A model generated the notes under the pieces. That model did not search any database. It saw only the letters and a program-made list of their open reading frames with translations, and was not told the DNA's origin. From Lumbricus rubellus (lineage: Eukaryota; Annelida; Clitellata; Crassiclitellata; Lumbricidae): a DNA stretch of 64,000 nt. A program made the translations under genes and the position numbers. Positions 43,320 through 53,299 of this stretch are shown here, one piece after another; position 1 is the stretch's first letter; every line of letters starts with the position of its first letter. The stretch spans positions 2,995,797-3,059,796 of the forward strand of contig OX243824.1 in NCBI GenBank assembly GCA_945859605.1, read 5' to 3'.

Positions 43320-43975
43320 GCAACCGTTTCCATTCCCTCCTGCAAAACTACCAGCGGGCGTCCATGTCCATCGCCGTTTCTTCCTCTTCTTCATCGCAAA
43401 CAAAAGCCAGGCTACCTACTTACACTTCCTCCTCCTACAATAATCCATCAACTACTATTCACAAAACACAAACAGGATATCTTGCGGACGACGTCTTTTC
43501 AAGAGGCGTCAATGTTAACTGACCTACGACCCACAGCTGCAGGCATACAACATCCCTGATGTCTTCTACTCCACCGAAAACACATTCCATCCCTCAGGGT
43601 ACACCCACCCACCATCTTCGTGGGGTAACAAATGCGCTGTTATAAAGATACGTCAGGATGTTCATCATTTTCGTCCATCGCGTCATAGCGAGTCTCCCAA
43701 AACTATTCGATACTGTGCGATTGATGAATAGTGGATGCGAAAAGCCGAAGAGAATTATAGGACGCTGGATGTTATGGGTCATAACCGCAGCCATAAATTC
43801 GATTGAACCCAAGTAACATTATTGTAAATGAAACACAAGAACAACATAAACACAGGGCAGCAACAAAAATAGTCAACACGATCACAAACATAAGAGACAG
43901 CGTGATGCTAATCATAGTTAATTGACGTTAAGGTGAGAAAACATCTGAGAATAATTTATCAGACCGTACCCGGTA
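43320..43975. other. Non-coding stretch, no element recognised
   Basis: A CT-rich segment (43380-43470), then an open minus frame (43594-43812, LFGFSHPLFINRTVSNSFGR) without splice sites or a domain I know. Confidence 0.4.
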
Positions 43976-44168
43976 ATAATCATTATAATCATGATAATCA
44001 AACTAATCATTATATTCCTACTAGTCATACTAATGACACTTATCATACTAATCATACTAATCATTATAATCATTGTAATCATTATAATCATTATAATCGT
44101 TATAAACATTATAATCGTTACAATCATCATAATCATTATAATCATTAGCATCATTAGAATCATTATAA
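43975..44168. repeat. (ATCATT/ATCATA)n repeat
   Basis: AATCATTATAATC-type units, about 195 bp. Confidence 0.95.
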
Positions 44169-45234
44169 TAGACCAGATTGTGTCTTTATCAGCTGGATAA
44201 ACGGCGAATATGACCCACGCGGACTTTCTCTATACTCCAATGATTCATCACCAAATCTCTTGCACATATTTCAACGCATAAGGTAAGTCATAGCGTCGAC
44301 TGCCAGCCGTAATTTGCCATCTCAATCTGGCAAAAAGCAAACAGGTCTTACTTGTAGTTTCTTCCATCGAATACACAACAAGTAAGCTTACTTTGGACCT
44401 TGATGCGAACAACTATTATAGCCAGGCGTCGCGTTTAAGAAAAAGCACTTACCGAAAACTTCCGTCTTCATTATTTCTAAATTGTGCTCGAGTGTTGAAG
44501 GCGAGAAAAGTTAACCAGATTTTACGGCCATTACAAAGCCGATACGGCAGACCAGGTCGCATACAATTGCTGTTCCGACCGCAAACAATTATTCGAAAGA
44601 ATGATTTGTGGGATATGTCAGTTAACGGGGAAATGAAATTTCACACGTTTCTACTCGTGGTCGATTAAGCTATTGTCGGGCAAGCATTTGTCTTGTGTGT
44701 ACTGTTCATTGCTGTGCGTATACAGCTACCAAATTATGGCGCTACAAACGTTCTAAGCGCCGATGAATAAACTTGTTTCCGTTTTTCAAGTCACTTCTGT
44801 AAAGTGCTGAAAGTTTCGAATATTTACAAAAACATTACTTCGCTAGTCTTCGTTTTTCGTTCTTTATAAAGCTTGCTTCAGAAACTTTGAAAGCGCTGAA
44901 TATAGACCTCTCAACTCTCAAGTGAGTATGAACATTTGGTATAGCCCCTTCAAGATTTCAACTCAGATGCGCTCCCGACTATACTCTCCAAGTCCAATGG
45001 CCTGGCATCAACGTGAGTGCTGAGCAATTGTGGGTAAGGTACCCTGAAGGTCAAAACACGATAATGATCTGAGAAGAGGCGACCCTGACGTCTATTCCAT
45101 CGGTTACCCTGAACTACAATACAATATTTAGCATTGTGATATTTTGCTTTTAACTGTGTCATGCGATAGCGATGGATCGTTACACATAAAGGTTGTATCG
45201 GGGTAGTGATCACTGGTGAAGCTTGAAATAGAAA

Positions 45235-45269
45235 TTTATAAAACCATAAACATGTGTGTTAGAGGTGTC
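45235..45269 (-). promoter_or_regulatory. GACACC-23-TATA signal in tandem unit 1
   Basis: TTTATA ending 45240, 23 bp, GGTGTC 45264-45269. Confidence 0.55.
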
Positions 45270-45694
45270 TAAACAGAGCGCAATTATTTGTACTTTTGCG
45301 TCAATGGAAATAACAAAGCTTGTTTCAGAAACTTTGAAAGCGCTGACTACCTATCGACTCTCAAGTGAGTGTAATAATGAGTTTGAGCATGTGTGAGCAC
45401 TTGCCAACTCATGTGCGTTTACGACTACTATCCAATGGCCCAGCATCGACAATAATGCTGGGCAATATTATCATGGGTAAGGTTCCTTGAAGGTCCAAGC
45501 ACAGTAACCATCTGAGAAGAGGCGACCCTAATATCGCCTATTCGAATGGCTAACCTGAACTACAATATATCGTGATATCTTTTTTATATTGTAAGTTTTG
45601 TAACGCGATAACAATAATAGCCTATTAGGACTACGTCATAAACGACAGGAAGTTTTCCTGGGGAAATAATCACCGTTGAAGCTGGAAATAGATA

Positions 45695-45729
45695 TTTATA
45701 TTAATACAGAAACAGAGGTTAGAGGTGTC
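45695..45729 (-). promoter_or_regulatory. GACACC-23-TATA signal in tandem unit 2
   Basis: TTTATA ending 45700, 23 bp, GGTGTC 45724-45729. The spacer differs from unit 1 at many positions, while motif and spacing are kept. Confidence 0.55.
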
Positions 45730-45771
45730 TAAACAGAGCGCACAATTTTTTTACTACCGGTATTGCGTCAA

Positions 45772-46793
45772 AAGGTGTTCAAAAGCCTGTACGACAACCA
45801 GCAGGCAGCGGTCCGCATAGACAAGGAAACCACAGAATGGTTTAGGATTGGGAAGGGGGTGAGGCAGGGCTGCCTGATATCACCATTGTCATTCAACGGG
45901 TACTCAGAGAAGGTGATGAGAGAGTCTGCGGATTTGCTTAGCTGGATCGGAGTAACGGTAAGCGGACGGACAATAAACAACTTGAGATACGCGGACGATA
46001 TCGTACTCGTCGCTACATCAAAGGAAGCGCTCCAGCAACTAATGGACAGAGTGAATGAAACATCTAAGAAATATGGGCTGGAAATGAATATCAAGAAAAC
46101 AAAAGTCGTGGTAGTAAGCAGAAATCGAGAGAAGGTAGTGATCACATGTAATGGAGAAACCTTGGAGCAGGTTGAGTCGTTCCGATATCTAGGAGCCATA
46201 GTGGAGGAGAGTGGAGATGGAGGCAGGGAAATAAGAGCAAGACTGGGGATGGCGCGAACAGCCATGGGGTCTTTGACTGCGCTGTGGAAGGATAGAGCAA
46301 TTGGAAGAGAGTTGAAGCTAAGGCTTATGGGGTCACTGGTATGGCCAGTGGCGCTGTATGGCTGTGAAACTTGGACGCTAAGAGTGGAAGACAAAAGGAG
46401 AATATCAGCATTTGAGATGACAACATATAGAAAGATGCTGAGAGTCAGCTGGAGGGAATTTAGAACAAATGAATCTATACTAGAAGAGATACAACCGGAA
46501 CGGCGCCTGCTGGAGGTGGTGAGAGCAAGGAAGCTGAACTACTTCGGACATATGATCCGAGCAGACAAGCTGCCGGCATTCATATGTCAGGGCTATGTGG
46601 ATGGGAAAAGGGCCCGAGGAAGGCCGAGAAGAAGATGGATGGATGACGTGGAGGAGTGGACGGGGATGGCGATGGTGGACTGCGTGAGGACCGCGAGGAA
46701 CGGAGAGCAATGGAGGAGGATGACGTCGTCGACTCTGATCCCCGATCCGCAGCAATGAGGATGGGCACGACGACGACGACGACGACGACGACG
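45772..46793 (+). mobile_element. RTE-like LINE, 5'-truncated, with target duplication
   Basis: Reverse transcriptase C-terminal half, 331 codons open (45763-46758): GVRQGCLISPLSFN (motif 4 region), LRYADDIVLVA (catalytic YADD), FRYLGAIV, then the end domain YGCETWTL, RMLRVSWREF and RARGRPRRRWMDD. Missing are the endonuclease and the first RT motifs. The tail is (ACG)n at 46768-46793. A 10-bp duplication ATTGCGTCAA (45762-45771, 46794-46803) marks a target-primed insertion, and the intact frame suggests youth. The clade is uncertain (RTE or a relative). Confidence 0.92.
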
Positions 46794-47084
46794 ATTGCGT
46801 CAATAGAACTAAAACATTTAAGAGTCTATAATAATATTAATAATAATACTAATTTTCGTTTATTCAATCAACTAAGCGGAATAAAGATGTAATTTTTGTG
46901 CATTTGACAAAAACACACAATCAAATGTATGTTTGATCACGTGTTATAACGCCTCTGCAAGAATCCTATCAGAAGCGCTCCCGACTAATAACAGCCCGGA
47001 CGAGGCATAAGCTTATACTATAATCGTCTTTAGTCTAATATCGTCTAACACGACATCATAAGTGACAACGATGATGATGAAACT

Positions 47085-47215
47085 CAGACGCAGTTCAGAG
47101 TTCACGACATATCGCATGAAGGACTTGATCTATGTCTATACGCGACGGCTTAAAGTGGTTTCGTACCGCAACCATCCGGCTCCAAGGCACCGAACATACC
47201 TCTTCCCCACTGCAC
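47085..47215 (-). mobile_element. SINE fragment, diverged
   Basis: GGCTCCAAGGCACCGAACAT and CGCGACGGCTTAAAGTGG correspond to the head and B-box region in antisense. Confidence 0.5.
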
Positions 47216-47547
47216 GATCAAGTGAGTGAGTGAGTGAGTACCTACCATCATCTGGTGATTGGTCAAGCACAGCAGCAATCGTGTAGTAGTCGGACAGATT
47301 GAGATCAGACATTCGAGGAGAGGAAGGTGAACTGAGTTCAGAAGCCATCATCAGACAATTATGCGATCTAAACATAAGACAAAACAAAACACGACATCAG
47401 AAGTGATTTCGATGATGATGATAATGATGCCAATAATCATCATAATCACTCACTTACTCATCTCGTGGTAGTTGAGTTTAACGTCACTGTGTGGTAACAA
47501 AGACCATTAGCGACGTCCTCCTCCTTTGTCAAATCTTGGGACTGGCA

Positions 47548-48056
47548 CCGGCAGAGTACAACCAGTGGCGGAGTTAACCTATCCGGCTGGCCGGATTGAC
47601 TGCCTGGAACGAGTCCTCCGCTCTGCGGCGCGACTTGTTGGTCATATCCCAAAATATGGCCATGTCTCATCTTATATGCGGGATATCTTACACTGGCTCC
47701 CTTCTAAACAGCGGATTGCATACAGGGTCTGTGCCTTGGTTAGGCGGTGCATTGAAGGACTAGCTCCACCATATCTTCGAGAACTCTGCTGTTCCACCTT
47801 AGGAGTTCTGCGTCGATCCACCCTTCGATCGGCGAACCAAATTGAGCTTCTGGTTCCCCGTGCGCGGACTGCTATGCGACAGCGTCGTTCATTCTCAGTT
47901 GCTGGTCCTACCACATGGAATAGTCTTCCTGTTGCATTGCGCTTAATTCCTAGAGGTCACTCCGCTCTGTTCCTTAAGAACCTAAAGACTGTTTTATTTA
48001 GCCGTGGTTGGGCCGGGAGCGCTTCTGAGTAGCCTACCTTGAAGAGGCGCTATATA
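47548..48056 (+). mobile_element. CR1/L2-like LINE, 3' end of the reverse transcriptase ORF
   Basis: The frame 47526-48032 reads [53 protein letters not shown] and GPTTWNSLPVALRL, the standard C-terminus of CR1/L2/jockey-type RTs, ending in TGA. The 3' UTR is only about 25 bp: GAGGCGCTATATAAATTTCC then A-rich. It is 5'-truncated. This is the best copy of the family whose tails litter the window. Confidence 0.92.
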
Positions 48057-48300
48057 AATTTCCGAAAAAAAAAGAAAAAAAAATATCTCGTAAAGTCCAT
48101 GCTACGCTTTCACCAACCAAGACAACGACGAGTAAGTGGTCATCTCCAGTGAAAATTAATTAATGTTATCATTAGAATATTATGCCTAGTAGATAATAAT
48201 TTTATTATATCCCCGACGAGTTCCGTTTACTGAAAACAAAACTAATAATAAAAATAACAATATTAATTATTATTCTAATCATTATCATTATTATGTTTTT

Positions 48301-48513
48301 TGGGGCGCGGCGGTGTAGGCCTATGGGTGGCGGCGATGACTTGGAGCAGGAGGGTTCCAGGTTCGATTCTACCTCAATCTGGCACGTAGAGGCCATGAGC
48401 AAGTCCCTCACTCGTAATAATTGCTCATGTCGTTTGGCCTGAAATTCAATTCCGTGTCCGTGCTGTAGTAGGGAGCGCCTCTGAGTGGCTAGCATGAAGG
48501 AGCGCTGTAATGC
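48301..48513 (+). mobile_element. tRNA-derived SINE, diverged
   Basis: Head GGGGCGCGGCGGTGTAGG, B-box variant GGTTCGATTCT, tail GGGAGCGCCTCTGAGTGG. Confidence 0.82.
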
Positions 48514-48557
48514 TAATAAATAGACAACTGTACACTCAATTCATGCATCCATCTTAA

Positions 48558-48593
48558 GACACCTTTGAAACTAATTTAAACGACGTTATATAA
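48558..48593 (+). promoter_or_regulatory. GACACC-23-TATA signal
   Basis: GACACC 48558-48563, TATATAA from 48587. Confidence 0.6.
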
Positions 48594-48899
48594 GAGAACG
48601 GCACTACAAGAAACTAATAAGGCGTACTGATTGCTTAGGTCATGACGCGAGCATAGCCCAATTTTTAAAAGTTTAAACTGTCGGGATCGCTTCTGAGTAG
48701 GAAGCCAGATTGGGCGCTACAGCAAACGAATGAAATAAATAAACGTTATAAAAAATTGTTAGTTCTTTTTATTACTGCTATCATTAAAATTCAATCGCAA
48801 TAATTATTATTCCTAGAACCTATTTTACTATTATTATCGTTGACCTCATTGCTTCAACTATTATTAATAGGATCATCGTCGTCATCATTATTTTTGTTA

Positions 48900-49480
<581 letters not shown>

Positions 49481-49686
49481 TGGATTGCATGAACTACGAG
49501 ATCACAAAAATATCATGACCTCATGGTTCATGCAATCAACGATGATGATGCTGACAAAATAAATAGACAAACATTTTGAAGCCTCCGTTGTTTTCGACAA
49601 ACTCAGAAGATGGCGTTAGCTGTACTTTAAACACGACGCTACCTGTGACATTCGCTAGGTGGCAGCATAAACAGTTCTCAATTGAC

Positions 49687-49829
49687 TCAAAAACTATCAT
49701 TGCATGATTTGCATCAGATTGCTTGACATTGCTTGTGTGAGATTGAAACAGCCGCCTAGCGAGTCGCTAGGCGGCTGTTTCAATCTCACACAAGCAATCT
49801 GATGCAAATCATGCAATGATAGTTTTTGA
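49687..49829. repeat. 143-bp near-perfect palindrome
   Basis: Left arm from TCAAAAACTATCATTGCATG and right arm ending CATGCAATGATAGTTTTTGA pair almost throughout, around GCCTAGCGAGTCGCTAGGC. The left arm has a 10-bp insertion duplicating its neighbour (GACATTGCTT). It could be a foldback MITE or a small-RNA precursor. Confidence 0.9.
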
Positions 49830-49869
49830 ATTATTATTCGGTGGTCTACTCCGTTTAATGTCCACTGTA

Positions 49870-50050
49870 TGGCTTTCCGCTTGTTCATGCAGTTGTACAC
49901 AAAATATGCAGTTCTAAATAAATTTGTGCAGTTGTAGAAGCACTTCTGTAAAACTGGCAAAACAGCTGATTGTCCTCCGTTTGGAAGTAATTTACCTTGG
50001 AGGATGGGAAAGGAAATAAGGAGTTCTGCAGTTCTAATTTTTTTTTAAAC
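49870..50050. mobile_element. hAT-like MITE (CAGGGC family, copy 3), diverged
   Basis: Internal words GTTGTACACAAAATATGCAG and GAAGCACTTCTGTAAAACT match copy 1. Flanks TATGGCTT and CATGGCTT are a plausible worn duplication. Confidence 0.65.
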
Positions 50051-50329
50051 GGCCATGGCTTGTATACATGTTTAGTTTATAAAATTAACCCGTCAGATAT
50101 ATAGCTAGAGACTGGAATTTAATGCAAACTTTATATATGTGTAAAACACCTTCAAATCATTTTCGTAATACATTTTAAATACTTTCATTCTCGATTTCAG
50201 TAATATTGACTCTCTAGCTAATTCTGGCTCATTAGAAAGCACGCGACAAATCAGTTGCTTATACGGTATAATAATATACTATGATTGATTTACATCATAA
50301 TTATTATTCATTCATTCACTGGCTCATTG

Positions 50330-50560
50330 ATTAATTGCAAGAATTTATATAGCGCCTTTGTGGTTGCCCTCTCAACGTCGCTCATGTGGGGCAAACCCGG
50401 TCGATTTATATAATTATAAAAACTCCGAAATCAATTTCATCAAGATGCTGTCAACATAAAAAGGAACTTTCAGCCACAAGTCATGATTCATTTGGACACC
50501 TTTAAATCGTGTAATTACTTTGTTATTTATAAAAGTAGAGTGATAATCAACTCTGCTTCT
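50330..50560. repeat. Segment duplicated at 54.88-55.07 kb
   Basis: Shares TATAGCGCC, TCGATTTATATAAT, AATTTCATCAAG and ACACCTTTAAATCGTGTAATT with 54880-55070 over about 200 bp. Confidence 0.75.
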
Positions 50561-50688
50561 GACAGAGACATCGTGCTAACTCTAACACTGTTCGTACTCT
50601 GATAGTGCCAATCTTAAGCCTAAAAAAGGAGGAGGGCGACAATAATGATCTCCGTTATCAGACGCACAGTGTCGCTAAATTTATACTA

Positions 50689-51262
50689 TCTATATAAATA
50701 AAAATTAAACTTTCCGATAGTCTGTAATAATTTGTCTCAAAAGGTTACACACCGATTGTTTTGAAAATTTACCAAAACCTTCCATTCCAATAGGACCGTG
50801 TTTTAAGATGCTTTTTCCCGAAAAAAACCCAATCTTCTCCACAAAAAGTGAACTTTGCAATCCGTTTGACCGCCATTTGCAAATTCAACAAAACCGCAGG
50901 GTTGCCAGATTTCCGAAACGTTTCGTTCCGAAATCACGTTGTAAAGGCGCCAAAAAGTCGCGAGATTTTGGAAACGCAAAATCACGTTGTAAAGTCGCCC
51001 AAAAGTCGCGAATGACCAACTTTATCGCTGTGGGGAAAGAACGGTGTGAGGGAGGAAAGAAGGAAGAGGGAGCGGGACGAAGAGGGAGGGAGGAACCGGT
51101 GGGGAGGTATGGAGAAGGCAGGAATGCAGGGAGGGGAGGGGATATGGAGGGAAGGAGGAGGGGGAGGGAAGGGGAGGAGGGGGAGGGGAGGGGGAGTTTA
51201 GGTAGGGAGGGATAGTTGGACGCTCTTTTCAGCCACAGCAACGCGTGGCCGGGTACAGCTAG
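50689..51262 (+). mobile_element. Helitron-like non-autonomous element, 574 bp
   Basis: Begins TCTATATAAATAAAAATTAA after an A and ends GGCCGGGTACAGCTAG before a T. TC...CTAG ends between A and T, with a GC hairpin-like stretch near the 3' end, fit Helitrons. No target duplication. The interior has a 160-bp purine tract (GGGAGGAGGGGGAGG). Confidence 0.85.
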
Positions 51263-51700
51263 TTATTTATAGTCTACTATTTTATAGTCCTTCACTGAAA
51301 TTTCACTGTTCAATGTTAAGTGCCAGACCAAGGCCTGGATCAAGAGGAAGGGTGACGCTAATTCATCGTTGTCATGACAGGGTCTCATCAAACTGTACAC
51401 GTAACTAACTAACTGACTAACCGACTAACTAACTAAGTAACTAACATTCCATTAATAATTACTTGCAACACGTTTCATTTTATTCCAACGTTGAAATGGG
51501 TTTCTGGAGCTGATGTAGACGACAACGACTCGAAATGCACTTAATTTAAACATTTTCATTAAATTTTGTAGGTCGATGTCCAACACTGACTCATGTAGAA
51601 CGTGATTGAACAGCATGCTATTGCCAGAAATCTTTTGCTCTTCTTGGACACCTTTTAATCGTGATTATCGGATTTTATAAATAATCCCCACTTGTAGCAG
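51240..51700. repeat. Segment duplicated at 58.25-58.98 kb
   Basis: Shared order: AGTCTACTATTT, a CCAGNCCNAGGC phrase, CTAACTAACT repeats, CGTTTCAT, GTCGATGTC, TTCTTGGACACCTTTTAATCG. In the 58-kb copy a hAT-like MITE (58500-58622) interrupts it. Confidence 0.75.
51647..51683 (+). promoter_or_regulatory. GACACC-23-TATA signal
   Basis: GACACC 51647-51652, TATAAATA from 51676, in the segment duplicated at 58 kb. Confidence 0.55.
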
Positions 51701-51774
51701 TTGCTCATTCAATCCAATGAGTATATGCAAATAGAACGACGTAAGAAAAACAAAAATATACGAACAACATTTAA

Positions 51775-52740
51775 CCCTCGGGCTACCAGAGGGGGGGTTG
51801 TAACCACCCCCCCCTAGGTTTTTCCCAAATAAAACTTTTTGCGTTTGGAATAAAATTTTGACGTTTTAGGTAGCTGTAGAGGATTCATTTGCACACATTT
51901 TGAGCTAAAATGTGTGATGATATACCATACCATTCAAAAGTTATACCCGATATACCCGAGGCACCAGGGGGGGGTGGATACCACCCCCCCCTGAGATTAT
52001 CGGCTATATCTTATCCGTCCTTTGACATGAAGAGACACAAATTACACCATTCTGTAGAGGGAATGTGGGGCTACATTTTGGTGGTCACCGAGTTGTCTTT
52101 TGACAACCGGAAGTGCTCAAAATAAATTAAAATATATAAAAAGGTGTTTTATTTTCATAAAATTTTCATGTTTTTCCTATTAAAAATTATTGATAAGTAA
52201 TTTTTCAAGAGAAATAAATTATGCTATTCTATAGAGGGCATTTAGGGCTATTTTTTGATACTAATTAAATTGATATTTGATGACCGGAAGTGTTCAAAAT
52301 AAATTTAATTGTGTGAAAATGTTGGGGTTTTTTTACAACGCAAACCGATAAGTCTGCGTAAACGTTTTTCAGCAGCTAATACATGTTTTTTTCCTTTTTA
52401 TTGTAATTAAAACTTTCTTATTACTAGTTTTTATAGTTGGATATTGGACTTTATTATATGAAAACTAAATTATGTTAAAAACACAGAATCTAATATTTTG
52501 CTTATGCGAAAGTATACATTTTTGGAATCGACGGGTGCCTACGGTAAAAAATTCATAACTTCGGGGTGCTTTCATATATTTTAAACCTAAATATACCATT
52601 TTGCAGAAATGAATGCTGAATCCATAGGTGTATTACAAGTTATGATATCTCAAACCAAACCCAAAATCCAGGGGGGGTGTGGTAACCACCCCCCCCCCCT
52701 TGGTAGTCAGTGTTACAAAAAAAGCTTGGTAGCCCGAGGG
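51775..52740. mobile_element. piggyBac-like element, 966 bp, non-coding
   Basis: TTAA (51771-51774, 52741-52744) flanks CCCTCGGGCTACCA and TGGTAGCCCGAGGG. Poly-G/poly-C blocks of the form GGGGGG..(A/T)ACCACCCCCCC occur near both ends and again at 51968-51992. Confidence 0.9.
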
Positions 52741-53149
52741 TTAAGGGCGGCAACACAGAGAAGGAGATCAGGATCCATTCGTCAAAAGAAAACAAGTTCT
52801 AAGGTTACCAGGTCGTCGAGAAAAGCGCGAGTTGCGTCACTTTTCAATGCGCTTGCGACTGAAAATTTCATTCTCCCGCGAATTGGGCTACTTTTGAGTT
52901 GTAACGCGGTCGCTACGGCATTGAGACATTTTGTCCGCGGTATGGCACTAGGTTATTTTTACCAGCTGCTCTTCAGATGTGACTTTGCTTACTTAGTTGT
53001 AAATGTAAAGAAAATATAATATACACACCGCACCGTCAAAGAGCGGCTCAAACACTATTTCTCCTTGGGTTTGAAGCACACGAATCTCTAAATTGCGTCT
53101 TCTTCTGGCGGCTAACTATCAGATTCACATTTTATTGCGCGAAGAATAA

Positions 53150-53198
53150 CAATGATGGTGATGATGACGATGATGATGACGATGATGATGATGATGAC

Positions 53199-53230
<32 letters not shown>

Positions 53231-53292
53231 TGACGATGATGACGATGACGATGACGATGACGATTGCGATGATGATGATGATGACGATGATG
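53150..53292. repeat. (GAT/GAC)n microsatellite
   Basis: Contains a pure GAC block at about 53198-53223. Confidence 0.96.
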
Positions 53293-53299
53293 ATGTGGA

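Larger units (their letters stand above)
44870..45760. repeat. Two tandem units of about 430 bp, SINE-derived
   Basis: Unit 1 starts AAAGCTTGCTTCAGAAACTT (44870) and unit 2 AAAGCTTGTTTCAGAAACTT (about 45310). Both contain relics of the SINE body (GCTGAGCAATTGTGGGTAAG) and end with TATA plus 23 bp plus GGTGTCTAAACAGAGCGCA. A third 5' fragment is at about 44720-44870. Confidence 0.85.

Noticed and set aside
43594..43812. Minus-strand 72-codon frame resembling a membrane segment
   Set aside because: No usable donor, no recognisable family, single short frame.
52609..53019. 136-codon plus-strand frame
   Set aside because: It starts inside the piggyBac-like element and crosses its end, so it is fortuitous. 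The downstream half has no domain.
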